A stretch of 39,123 bases of DNA from Saprospiraceae bacterium (GTDB lineage: Bacteria; Bacteroidota; Bacteroidia; Chitinophagales; Saprospiraceae): assembly GCA_019634045.1 (NCBI GenBank), contig JAHQWA010000013.1, positions 1 through 39,123 of the forward strand, written 5' to 3'. Below the pieces are notes generated by a model. The model ran no database searches and was not told where the DNA came from. It was given only the letters and a program-made list of their open reading frames with translations. Numbering within the stretch: the stretch's first letter is position 1; each line of letters opens with the position of its first letter. Both the position numbers and the translations under genes were made by a program. Below are positions 32,400-39,123 of this stretch, piece after piece.

Positions 32400-32418
32400 A
32401 TCAATATCCATGGATTAG

Positions 32419-35088
32419 ATGAGAAAAGTCCTGCTTTTACTGTTTCTTGGAGGTTTCAGTATCAGTGCTTGGGCTCAAAAGCCACTTGATGTTCAGATCT
32501 CTATTATCTTCGATAATCAAACATTAGAGGAGGCTCTATTTTTATTGACTGATGAGGCGGATGTCCAAATTTCTTTCAGCGGTGACATCCTTCCGGATAA
32601 GCGGATTACTTACCATGCGCATCAATTGCGCGTTTCCGATGTACTTCAACATCTCTTCGAGAATACTTCCTTGCAATATGTTCAGCGCGAACGTCGAATT
32701 ATCGTTTATGTGGGGGACCCGCCGCCGATAAAACGCTGGTTTAGTATTAGCGGTTTTTTAACGGATAGCGCTTCGCTCGAGCCATTGATTGGGGCTACCA
32801 TCGTTGATGTGAACACGCAGAAGATAGCGATTACCCAGAGTGATGGCTTCTTTAGTCTCACCTTGCCAGCTGGCCCCGTAGATTTGTCGCTTTCCTATGT
32901 GGGCTATGAGGCACGGCGGCTCAGTTTTGAATTGAAGGCCAGTCAGCGGTTTCAGTTAAGTCTGAAACAATCCATACATATGATCCCTGAGGTTATTGTG
33001 GTGGCTAATGACTCTTTGAGTGATAGTCCCAGGACGGGGGTGAGCGAGGAATACATCAACATTGCTGATATCAATCAGGTTCCTCGGCTTGGGGGTGAAT
33101 CAGACCTAATTCGTACCGCCTACTTATTGCCAGGGGTTCAGTCTGGGACAGATGGAGTAGAAGGAATGCATGTAAGAGGAGGAGAACCCGGGCAAAATCT
33201 CATTTTGATTGATGGCGTTCCGGTTTATTATACCGCACATGCAGGTGGCTTATTCAGCATATTTAATAGCAATGCCATTAGTAGTGCTCGCTTGCTAAAA
33301 GGTGGATTCCCGGCTCGTTTTGGTGGCCGCACCAGTAGCGTTCTGGATATCCGTACACGAGATGGGAACAAACGGGAATTTAAAGGTGGATTGGATATTG
33401 GGATGTTGACCACTCGAATGACGGTGGAAGGCCCACTTGTAAAAGATAAGAGTTCCTTTATTTTTAGCGCAAGAAAGGCTTTGATCAATTGGTACCTAAA
33501 GCCCTTTTCTTCGAATATCAAAGCCACTAATGGGGACGAAGGATTTACCAGCTATGATTTTCATGACATCAACGCTAAGGTCAATTACCGTTTTAGCGAT
33601 AAGGATAAGGTATATCTGACGTATTACCAGGGCGCAGACAACTTTGTCAATAAAGGCTTTGCAGGAGATACCTTGAATCTCAAAGGACATAATGACCTCA
33701 TTCTGTCCTACTATTTTCCCCAACGTTATGAGGAAAGATTCGATTGGAGCAACCGACTAGCCGCTTTCAAATGGAATCACGTATTCAACAACCGCTTATT
33801 GGCAAATATGACGGCTTCTTACACCAATTTGGATGTTGAAGTCAATTTTGATGAAAGAGATTCGGTTATCCTGCTCAATACCGGTGCCTATCAGCACCGA
33901 AAGTATGAAGGGATTTTCCAGTCAAATATAGAGGAGACGGCGCTGCGAGCCGATTTTGATTACATCCCATTTGATCATTCTTATGTGCGTTTTGGTTTCA
34001 GCGGTTCCGTAAGAGGAATGGCGAATGGGGTAGTGGTGTCGCAGGATACGGTTCGAGACAATGACTTGGGCATCGAAATACTGAATATTCGAACCCATGA
34101 ATATGATTTCTATATAGAGAATGAATACCACCTCACGGATAACCTCTTGATCAATGCCGGGCTCCGTCTGTCCAATATGCACGTAAGGGGTAAATCCTAT
34201 CATTCCTTGCAGCCAAGAATCTCCGCAAACTGGCAAGTCAATCCGAGGCTCAGCTTTTTAGCCTCTGCCAGTAAGATGACGCAGTTTCTTCATTTGCTGT
34301 CCCCATCCGGGCTTGGCCTTCCTTCTGATATCTGGGTTCCTTCCACCAACTTGATCAAACCTCAAGATACTTGGCAGGGGGTGACCGGGTTTAGAATGAA
34401 TTTACAGAAGGATATATCCTTACGAGTAGAAGGGTATTATAAACGAATGGACAATCTATTGACCTATTCTGAGGGAGCCAATTTCTTTAACAATTGGGAA
34501 ACCAACGTGACGCAAGGTAAGGGGCAGGCTTATGGGATGGAGGTCATGTTGCGTAAGACCAAAGGAAGGACTAGCGGTTGGTTGGCTTATACTTTAGCCT
34601 GGTCAGATCGGCAGTTCGAATTTGTAAATAATGGGGAACCATTTCCCTTTAAGTATGATCGTAGACACGATCTTAAGACCCTAGTAGCGCATCGGGTGAA
34701 CCCCTGGCTTGAATTGACCGCTAACTGGACATTGAGCTCTGGTTCACGATTTACTTTCCCTAAAGGAAGCATTCCTTTGCGGGTGCCAGGGACTGCAGAT
34801 GCAGAAGTGATAGAGGTGCGTATCCCTCAGTATGAAGGGAAGAATGCCACCTCGATGCCTATATACCACCGACTGGATGTAGGTGCCAATATGACTTTTA
34901 ATTCCGGGAGATTCACACATATTGTAAATGTAGGGGTGTACAATGCCTACTTCCGTCAAAACCCACTCTATATTCGAGTTCGATCCAATTACTCGGACGA
35001 TAATAATACCTTGGCCGAAGTGACTGAACTCGTGCAGGTTTCGCTCATTCCGATCACGCCCTCACTTAATTATTCCATTCGATTCTAA
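32419..35088 (+). CDS. TonB-dependent outer-membrane receptor with STN and carboxypeptidase-like domains
   Basis: 889 residues with a signal peptide (about 1-19, ending in AWAQ). Domains in order: STN signalling domain (about 25-95: IIFDNQTLEEALFLLTDEA, VSDVLQHLFENTSLQYV); carboxypeptidase-regulatory-like beta-sandwich (about 110-188: IGATIVDVNTQKIAITQSDG, DLSLSYVGYEARRLSF); plug (about 215-315: GGESDLIRTAYLLPGVQSG, GMHVRGGEPGQNLILIDGVP, GGFPARFGGRTSSVLDIRTR); then a beta-barrel ending in LNYSIRF with a terminal Phe. It imports a ligand using TonB energy, and the STN domain should pass ligand status to a FecR protein. No SusD gene follows, so it is not a standard glycan SusCD pair. The next gene is an unrecognised exported protein 142 bases away. 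Confidence 0.95.
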   Translation: MRKVLLLLFLGGFSISAWAQKPLDVQISIIFDNQTLEEALFLLTDEADVQISFSGDILPDKRITYHAHQLRVSDVLQHLFENTSLQYVQRERRIIVYVGDPPPIKRWFSISGFLTDSASLEPLIGATIVDVNTQKIAITQSDGFFSLTLPAGPVDLSLSYVGYEARRLSFELKASQRFQLSLKQSIHMIPEVIVVANDSLSDSPRTGVSEEYINIADINQVPRLGGESDLIRTAYLLPGVQSGTDGVEGMHVRGGEPGQNLILIDGVPVYYTAHAGGLFSIFNSNAISSARLLKGGFPARFGGRTSSVLDIRTRDGNKREFKGGLDIGMLTTRMTVEGPLVKDKSSFIFSARKALINWYLKPFSSNIKATNGDEGFTSYDFHDINAKVNYRFSDKDKVYLTYYQGADNFVNKGFAGDTLNLKGHNDLILSYYFPQRYEERFDWSNRLAAFKWNHVFNNRLLANMTASYTNLDVEVNFDERDSVILLNTGAYQHRKYEGIFQSNIEETALRADFDYIPFDHSYVRFGFSGSVRGMANGVVVSQDTVRDNDLGIEILNIRTHEYDFYIENEYHLTDNLLINAGLRLSNMHVRGKSYHSLQPRISANWQVNPRLSFLASASKMTQFLHLLSPSGLGLPSDIWVPSTNLIKPQDTWQGVTGFRMNLQKDISLRVEGYYKRMDNLLTYSEGANFFNNWETNVTQGKGQAYGMEVMLRKTKGRTSGWLAYTLAWSDRQFEFVNNGEPFPFKYDRRHDLKTLVAHRVNPWLELTANWTLSSGSRFTFPKGSIPLRVPGTADAEVIEVRIPQYEGKNATSMPIYHRLDVGANMTFNSGRFTHIVNVGVYNAYFRQNPLYIRVRSNYSDDNNTLAEVTELVQVSLIPITPSLNYSIRF

Positions 35089-35176
35089 ATCAGTTCTCTG
35101 TTAAAGATTTCATAAAAACAACCGCTCTCCAAGTAACTTTTTTCTTTTTTTGCATTATAAGGAGATAAGACCTTTG

Positions 35177-35215
35177 ATGGTCGACTCAAGACCATTAGGC
35201 TTTAAAAATAACTGA
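35177..35215 (+). CDS. Possible 12-codon upstream ORF before the 627-residue protein
   Basis: ATG to TGA encodes MVDSRPLGFKNN. An AAGGAG sequence, a rare strong Shine-Dalgarno for this genome, lies about 12 bases before it. The ATG itself falls in a 6-bp hairpin (ATGGTC/GACCAT). The real gene starts 15 bases after its stop. It could be a translated leader, or the AAGGAG may be a coincidence. Confidence 0.2.
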   Translation: MVDSRPLGFKNN

Positions 35216-35230
35216 AAAATCAACTGTTGT

Positions 35231-37114
35231 ATGAGTTCCGAACTGAGTACTCGGTCGCTACTGTTATTGGTAATCATCCTACTATTAAGCCCCCTACAAG
35301 AAATTTCTGCCCAAAAGTATGGTAGATTCAAGAGCAAATTAGAAAAGATTAGGGGTGAAGAATGGCCCCCCCAACGATCTTACTCGCGTATTTCCCTGGG
35401 CTATGCCCTGCAAAACATTTTCAAAAAACATACCTCCTATTGCGGTTTCTCCATTGGTGATGGTAAGCGGGATTTTGTCCCTTATGACATCAGTAAATTC
35501 TTAGGCAGAAGAGACTTAAGAACCAAGGTAGAGATGGCAGATATCAGAGGCGGCGGTCTTTTGTATTATATCTTCAATCGAGAGGAGGTGGACAAACCTT
35601 TTGGAGCGATTAAGTACAGTCCCTCTCGAATTCTTCGAATCCCCAGCGTCAATAATCAGTTTGTCATTAATCCGGATGAAAATTTTGATTCCTTCATCCT
35701 GACTAAGAATTGTAGCGGATATCTGAAGGCAGCTCTGGATGCGGGGATTGAACCTCCATACGTGGCTTTTAAGACCGCTTTGAACTCAGATGATCGACGA
35801 GAATCTAGCGTGGTGGCCCTCTCTGGTTCATTCCAGTCTCCTTTGGGAGTAGTGCTACAGGCGAACGATGATCGAACGACTGAGGCCATGATGAACCTCT
35901 GGAGCTTTTACACGAGCAATCCGCAATTCGTCAATCAAGCCTATTATTTGCGGGAGTTTGAAGGTGTGATGATCAAGCATAGTTCTTCGGCGGAAGACAA
36001 CTTTAGGATGGAGTCAGAGGTCGGGGTGAATATCAATGGGCCCTTATCTTCTCGCCTGAAAACGAGCTTTGGCTTGGGACGATCTTCTTCTACCACTTTT
36101 TCTGGGACGGATTGGCAGACGATCATCTTTGCTGACTTTGGTGGAGATTACTATCGTAAAAACCTTTATGCTCCGCTCCCTCGTCCTACTGATATTGCGG
36201 GGTACTTCGCCGGAATCAAGCCAATCTTCCAAGAAACTCGAGATTTTCCGCTGATGACAGAAGGCGCAGAACATAAACACTATGTCATCGTTGAGGGAAT
36301 TCCGGAAGATATGACCGCCAATTTCTGGGAGCTAGACTATGTCACACCTGGGGTATACGATGGCGGACCTTCCCTTCGCGCTGAACCATTCCAGGATAGT
36401 AAAACAGGAGCCTTTGGTTGTCGCTTTACGGTAATTGGTAAACCCTTAGCTAGCAACTTTAGAGGCCCTTTAGCCTCCCGCCCAGGAAACTTGAAGCTTT
36501 CCTATCGGATCAAGAGTAGACGTCCAGTCGGGGGAACATTCCTATATCTGAATGTAAATGAGGAAATCCAAACGAGTGCCCACCCGATTGCCAATATATC
36601 TGGCGGAGAATTTGACTTAAGCAAGAAGGAAGATCGACGATTTGCTTTCCAGTGGCGTTTCGTCGTGGATTTGGAGGATCGAGACAATCCGGTTGATTTC
36701 AGCATTATTCCTTATATCGGGAATCTCATGGTGCGCCGGAGTGATAAGAAAATTGATGTCAATCTCGCCGATATTCAGGCGGATCCACAAAGACGGCGAT
36801 ACTATATCACCATCGAAAGCTTAGATACCTATCCGCTGGATAAGATTGATGATCGGAATATGATCAATTATAATCTGTCGCTGGATGTGCATTTGCAAGG
36901 CAATAGATCCGCCGGAAGATCCACCCGCCCACTCAAATCGGTCTTGAGCTTTCCGTCGATCAAACCAGACCCAAAACCTGAGCCCATTTTACCACCGATA
37001 ATACCGACTTCCAACGGCAGCGGGACGCAGCCAAAGGATGGTACGCTAATACCCGTTCCCCCCGCGCCGAATCCGGGATTACCTGTAAAGAAGGAGGGGA
37101 AAAATAATAATTAA
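35231..37114 (+). CDS. Exported protein of unknown function, downstream of the receptor
   Basis: I do not recognise this 627-residue protein. It has a clear signal peptide (about 8-28, LLLLVIILLLSPLQEISAQ). A basic stretch (KYGRFKSKLEKIRGEEW) follows, then a globular region (about 45-565) that appears rich in beta strands and has a Gly/Ser-rich patch (INGPLSSRLKTSFGLGRSSS). Two cysteines, in KNCSGYLKAA and FGCRFTV, might pair after export. The last 55 residues are a Pro-rich, low-complexity tail (PDPKPEPILPPIIPTS, PVPPAPNPGLPVKKEG). There is no T9SS sorting domain, lipobox or membrane helix. It lies 142 bases after the TonB-dependent receptor on the same strand, so it may be a cotranscribed partner in the place where SusD would be expected. 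Confidence 0.75.
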   Translation: MSSELSTRSLLLLVIILLLSPLQEISAQKYGRFKSKLEKIRGEEWPPQRSYSRISLGYALQNIFKKHTSYCGFSIGDGKRDFVPYDISKFLGRRDLRTKVEMADIRGGGLLYYIFNREEVDKPFGAIKYSPSRILRIPSVNNQFVINPDENFDSFILTKNCSGYLKAALDAGIEPPYVAFKTALNSDDRRESSVVALSGSFQSPLGVVLQANDDRTTEAMMNLWSFYTSNPQFVNQAYYLREFEGVMIKHSSSAEDNFRMESEVGVNINGPLSSRLKTSFGLGRSSSTTFSGTDWQTIIFADFGGDYYRKNLYAPLPRPTDIAGYFAGIKPIFQETRDFPLMTEGAEHKHYVIVEGIPEDMTANFWELDYVTPGVYDGGPSLRAEPFQDSKTGAFGCRFTVIGKPLASNFRGPLASRPGNLKLSYRIKSRRPVGGTFLYLNVNEEIQTSAHPIANISGGEFDLSKKEDRRFAFQWRFVVDLEDRDNPVDFSIIPYIGNLMVRRSDKKIDVNLADIQADPQRRRYYITIESLDTYPLDKIDDRNMINYNLSLDVHLQGNRSAGRSTRPLKSVLSFPSIKPDPKPEPILPPIIPTSNGSGTQPKDGTLIPVPPAPNPGLPVKKEGKNNN

Positions 37115-37156
37115 CGGAATTAAAGAGGGTGACAATAGAAGTTCATACCTACCTGC

Positions 37157-38092
37157 TTACTCTTTGGTAGTTGCTTCTGAGTCTGTAGCATTTACTTGTG
37201 GAGGCGTCTTGGCTCTCAGGATTAAGCGTAGAGACTGATCATAGGTGAGGTAGTTCCAGACCCAATTGATAAAGACGAAGAGCTTATTCTTCACCCCTAG
37301 GATAGCAAAAAGATGAACGACCATCCATACAAACCAGGCGAAGCCACCCTGGAATTTAAATCGAGGTAAGTCAACAACTGCCCGGTGGCGCCCGACGGTG
37401 GCCATGGACCCTTTATTATCGTATTCAAACCCTCTTAATTCCTTCTTTTTGAGTTTGCGTTTAAAGTTTCGGGCTAGATTTTTGGCTTGTTGGATAGCTA
37501 CCTGTGCTACCTGTGGATGGCCATGTGGATAGGCTTCAGATTCCATTTGGGCTAGATCCCCGATGGCGTATACATGTTCGACGCCCTTTACCTGATGCAG
37601 CTCATCTACCAGCAGCCGATTCCCTCGACAGATGGACGCTTCCGGGAGGCCCTTAATTGTATTTCCTTTGATACCGGCCGCCCAAATCACCTTCGAAGTG
37701 CAAATGGAGGTGCCATCATTCATGTAGGCGTATTTCCCATCAAAGTCTTTGACCCTGGTATTCAGGCGCACCTTAACACCCAGTTGCTTTAGAAACTGTA
37801 GCGCCTTTTTGCTAGCTTCTTTGGACATGCCTTTCAGGAGCCGCGGTCCACTTTGGATCAGGTAGATATCAATTTCACTAATATCCATTTCGGGATAGTC
37901 TTTGGGCAAGATGAATTGCTTCATTTCAGCCAGAGCCCCTGCTACTTCCACGCCGGTTGGCCCGCCTCCCACAATGACAATGTCAATGTAGCGCTGCCTC
38001 TCCTCAAAATCAGTGATGACCAGCGCTTTTTCATAGTCCTCCAAAATCTTGTTCCGAAGAAGTAAAGCTTCTGAAACGTCTTTGAGTGGCAT
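37157..38092 (-). CDS. ndh: Type II NADH dehydrogenase, C-terminal part after frameshift
   Basis: This frame carries about three quarters of a single-subunit NADH:quinone oxidoreductase. Visible features are the second Rossmann motif DIVIVGGGPTGVEVAGALAE (NADH site), VIWAAGIKGN, the FAD-binding HVYAIGDLAQM, VAQVAIQQAKNLARNF, GSMATVGRHRAVVDLP, and a C-terminal amphipathic membrane-binding region (FAWFVWMVVHLFAILGVKNK). The ATG at 38092 (MPLKDVSEALLLRN) is an internal methionine of the intact family. Joining it to the N-terminal frame by adding one T to the T6 tract gives a normal protein of about 438 residues. Confidence 0.88.
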   Translation of the reverse strand: MPLKDVSEALLLRNKILEDYEKALVITDFEERQRYIDIVIVGGGPTGVEVAGALAEMKQFILPKDYPEMDISEIDIYLIQSGPRLLKGMSKEASKKALQFLKQLGVKVRLNTRVKDFDGKYAYMNDGTSICTSKVIWAAGIKGNTIKGLPEASICRGNRLLVDELHQVKGVEHVYAIGDLAQMESEAYPHGHPQVAQVAIQQAKNLARNFKRKLKKKELRGFEYDNKGSMATVGRHRAVVDLPRFKFQGGFAWFVWMVVHLFAILGVKNKLFVFINWVWNYLTYDQSLRLILRAKTPPQVNATDSEATTKE

Positions 38093-38472
38093 GGCCAGAT
38101 TAGCGATCTGTTGATTGCCAAAAAATTAGTGTCAACGCCCATCGACAATATTAGGTGATCATAATTGACGATACCATAGGGTGTTTGGAGCTGTTTCTTC
38201 TCCAAGTCTACGGCATTGACCTCAGTCATTCGGATAAACACATTCTTATGGCGCTGAAATAATTTTCGATAGGGAAAGATAATCGAACTGGGCTCCAGGC
38301 CCGCCATAGCTACTTGGTAGAACAGCGGTTGGAACTGATGGTAGTTGTTTTTATCAATGAGGACGACCTGGAATTGACTTTTCGCCAGTTTGCGTGCCAG
38401 GGTTAGTCCGGCAAAACCTCCTCCTACGATTACAATGCGTTCCTGTCCAGTTTCTGGGAGATTGATCTTCAT
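37942..38472 (-). CDS. ndh: Type II NADH dehydrogenase, N-terminal part before frameshift
   Basis: The first 117 or so codons encode the FAD-binding Rossmann fold of a type II NADH dehydrogenase: RIVIVGGGFAGLTLARKLAK, VVLIDKNNYHQFQPLFYQVA, the conserved AGLEPSSIIFPYRKLF, and YDHLILSMGVDTNF. After GVDTNF the reading leaves the family: NFLAINRSLIWP replaces the expected NFFGNQQIANLAMPLK. The rest of this frame down to 37942 is an out-of-frame shadow. The break is in a run of six T (coding strand) at 38120-38125. A seventh T would restore it. The start lies four bases after the kinase gene's stop, so the two are probably cotranscribed. Confidence 0.88.
   Translation of the reverse strand: MKINLPETGQERIVIVGGGFAGLTLARKLAKSQFQVVLIDKNNYHQFQPLFYQVAMAGLEPSSIIFPYRKLFQRHKNVFIRMTEVNAVDLEKKQLQTPYGIVNYDHLILSMGVDTNFLAINRSLIWPCHSKTFQKLYFFGTRFWRTMKKRWSSLILRRGSATLTLSLWEAGQPAWK
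38120..38125 (-). other. T6 homopolymer frameshift site in ndh
   Basis: The coding strand has AA-TTTTTT-GGC, and seven T would keep the conserved reading Asn-Phe-Phe-Gly-Asn-Gln-Gln. One base is missing. This is the second homopolymer-length break of a conserved gene in the window. Confidence 0.9.
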
Positions 38473-38476
38473 TCGA

Positions 38477-39122
38477 TTATGCGATTTTTATACGATGGAC
38501 TCCAGTGGAGTAGGCTTGACTCAAGTGATCTAAGAGGCTCTGATAATGATCTGGGTTTGCCAGGAAGTCAGCTTCCTCCACATCCAAGATCAAGATAGGC
38601 AGATTCGCCGCTGTTTTAAAGAAATCAAAGTAGGCATGTTGGATTTTTTCCAAGTAAGCGGGAGAGATTTCTTCCTCAAAGCTTCTCCCTCTCCCTTTTA
38701 TGTTTTCCAGCAGATTAGGAACAGGACGGTGCAAGTAGACGAGCAATTCCGGCTTAGGGAAATTGGCATTCAGAATGTGAAATAGCCGTTGAAATAAGCG
38801 AAATTCTTCGGCATTGAGATTATTGCGAGCAAATAAGAGCGTTTTGAGAAAAAAGTAATCTGCCAAAATGTTTTTCTGGAAAAGATCCTGCTGGGCCAAT
38901 TCCTGTTGCAATTGCTTGTGCCGCTCCGTCATAAAAAATAACTCTACCGGAAAGGCATAGCGCTCGGCGTTTTCATAGAAGAAAGGTAAAAACGGGTTAT
39001 CTGTGAATTGTTCCAAGATCAGCTTGAAGCCATAATCTGTCGCAATTCTCTTCGAGATAGTGGTTTTTCCAGCCCCGATATTCCCTTCTATGGCGATGAA
39101 TTGATATGGTATGTTGGGTAAC
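38477..39122 (-). CDS. Deoxynucleoside kinase, 5' end cut by the window edge
   Basis: Member of the deoxynucleoside kinase family (dGK/dAK/dCK type), which phosphorylates deoxynucleosides in nucleotide salvage. The true start is beyond the window. The open frame runs to the edge and includes the P-loop FIAIEGNIGAGKTTISKRIA encoded at about 39041-39103, which an apparent TTG start at 39016 would wrongly exclude. Other features are LILEQFTDNPFLPFFYEN, the aromatic FFMTERHKQLQ, the ADYFFLKTLLFARNNL equivalent of the usual DRS/DY loop, LLVYLHRPVPNLLENIKGRG and the lid RGRSFEEEIS. It sits four bases before ndh and probably shares its transcript. Confidence 0.93.
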   Translation of the reverse strand, partial: LPNIPYQFIAIEGNIGAGKTTISKRIATDYGFKLILEQFTDNPFLPFFYENAERYAFPVELFFMTERHKQLQQELAQQDLFQKNILADYFFLKTLLFARNNLNAEEFRLFQRLFHILNANFPKPELLVYLHRPVPNLLENIKGRGRSFEEEISPAYLEKIQHAYFDFFKTAANLPILILDVEEADFLANPDHYQSLLDHLSQAYSTGVHRIKIA

Positions 39123-39123
39123 T

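Larger units (their letters stand above)
31657..32418. other. Large gene-free region with REP-like repeat and receptor promoter
   Basis: About 760 bases between the divergent symporter and receptor genes. It holds a perfect 10-base palindrome CCTAATTAGG (31812-31821), a GC-rich REP-like imperfect palindrome (32048-32067) inside a stretch (about 31880-32160) that reads like dispersed intergenic repeat DNA, and a good promoter at 32368-32399. The 87-codon minus-strand frame at 31894-32157 has no family signature and is probably repeat-derived. Confidence 0.55.

Noticed and set aside
1..39123. CRISPR arrays, prophage, insertion sequences, restriction or toxin-antitoxin systems
   Set aside because: I found no regularly spaced repeats, transposase or integrase motifs, nuclease/methylase motifs, or small paired toxin-antitoxin genes in the window.

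Overview
The window looks like chromosomal DNA from a member of the Bacteroidota, most likely a Saprospiria/Lewinella-like lineage. The evidence is a type IX secretion (T9SS) sorting domain with SprB repeats, an STN-containing TonB-dependent receptor, ECF sigma/FecR regulation, a LytS/LytTR pair, DUF4252 proteins, a GldK/GldJ-like protein, and promoter -7 boxes of the TAnnTTTG type. I see no phage, insertion sequence or CRISPR array. The lineage below phylum level is inference.

Layout. 1-2959: a long leader region and a secreted ELWxxDGT-repeat protein. 3086-7795 (minus strand): a GldK/J-like protein, tRNA-Val(GAC), a Kelch protein, and a LytTR response regulator with its histidine kinase. 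7796-8070: a short stretch with an orphan plus-strand intrinsic terminator and a 37-codon ORF. 8071-9330 (minus): a secreted amidohydrolase. 9721-14491 (plus): a three-gene cassette of two envelope SGNH hydrolases (the second carrying LysM) and an MBOAT O-acyltransferase. 14642-20366 (minus): rhomboid protease, a large sortilin/BNR-repeat protein broken by a frameshift, CutC, and an alpha/beta hydrolase. 20473-22820 (minus): an ECF sigma factor, a putative anti-sigma protein and two tandem DUF4252 proteins. 23115-25879 (plus): an LptF/LptG-type permease and a PAP2 phosphatase. 25971-27533 (minus): an amino acid:cation symporter. 27850-29710 (plus): an ECF sigma factor and FecR anti-sigma factor. 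29881-31656 (minus): a sodium:solute symporter. 32419-37114 (plus): a TonB-dependent receptor and an unrecognised 627-residue exported protein. 37157-39122 (minus): a frameshifted type II NADH dehydrogenase, and a deoxynucleoside kinase cut by the window edge.

How the genes may work together. The SGNH-SGNH/LysM-MBOAT cassette is the most system-like unit: a membrane acyltransferase would move acyl groups across the membrane, and two exported esterase-fold proteins, one with a peptidoglycan-binding module, would place or remove them. The ECF/FecR pair and the STN-bearing receptor are the parts of a surface-signalling circuit, but a convergent symporter gene lies between them. The receptor is followed by an exported protein of unknown function instead of SusD.

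Quality note. Two conserved genes (BNR-repeat protein, ndh) are each broken by a single-base change in a short homopolymer (G7 and T6). Sequencing or assembly error is the simplest explanation. True phase variation or decay cannot be excluded from sequence alone.
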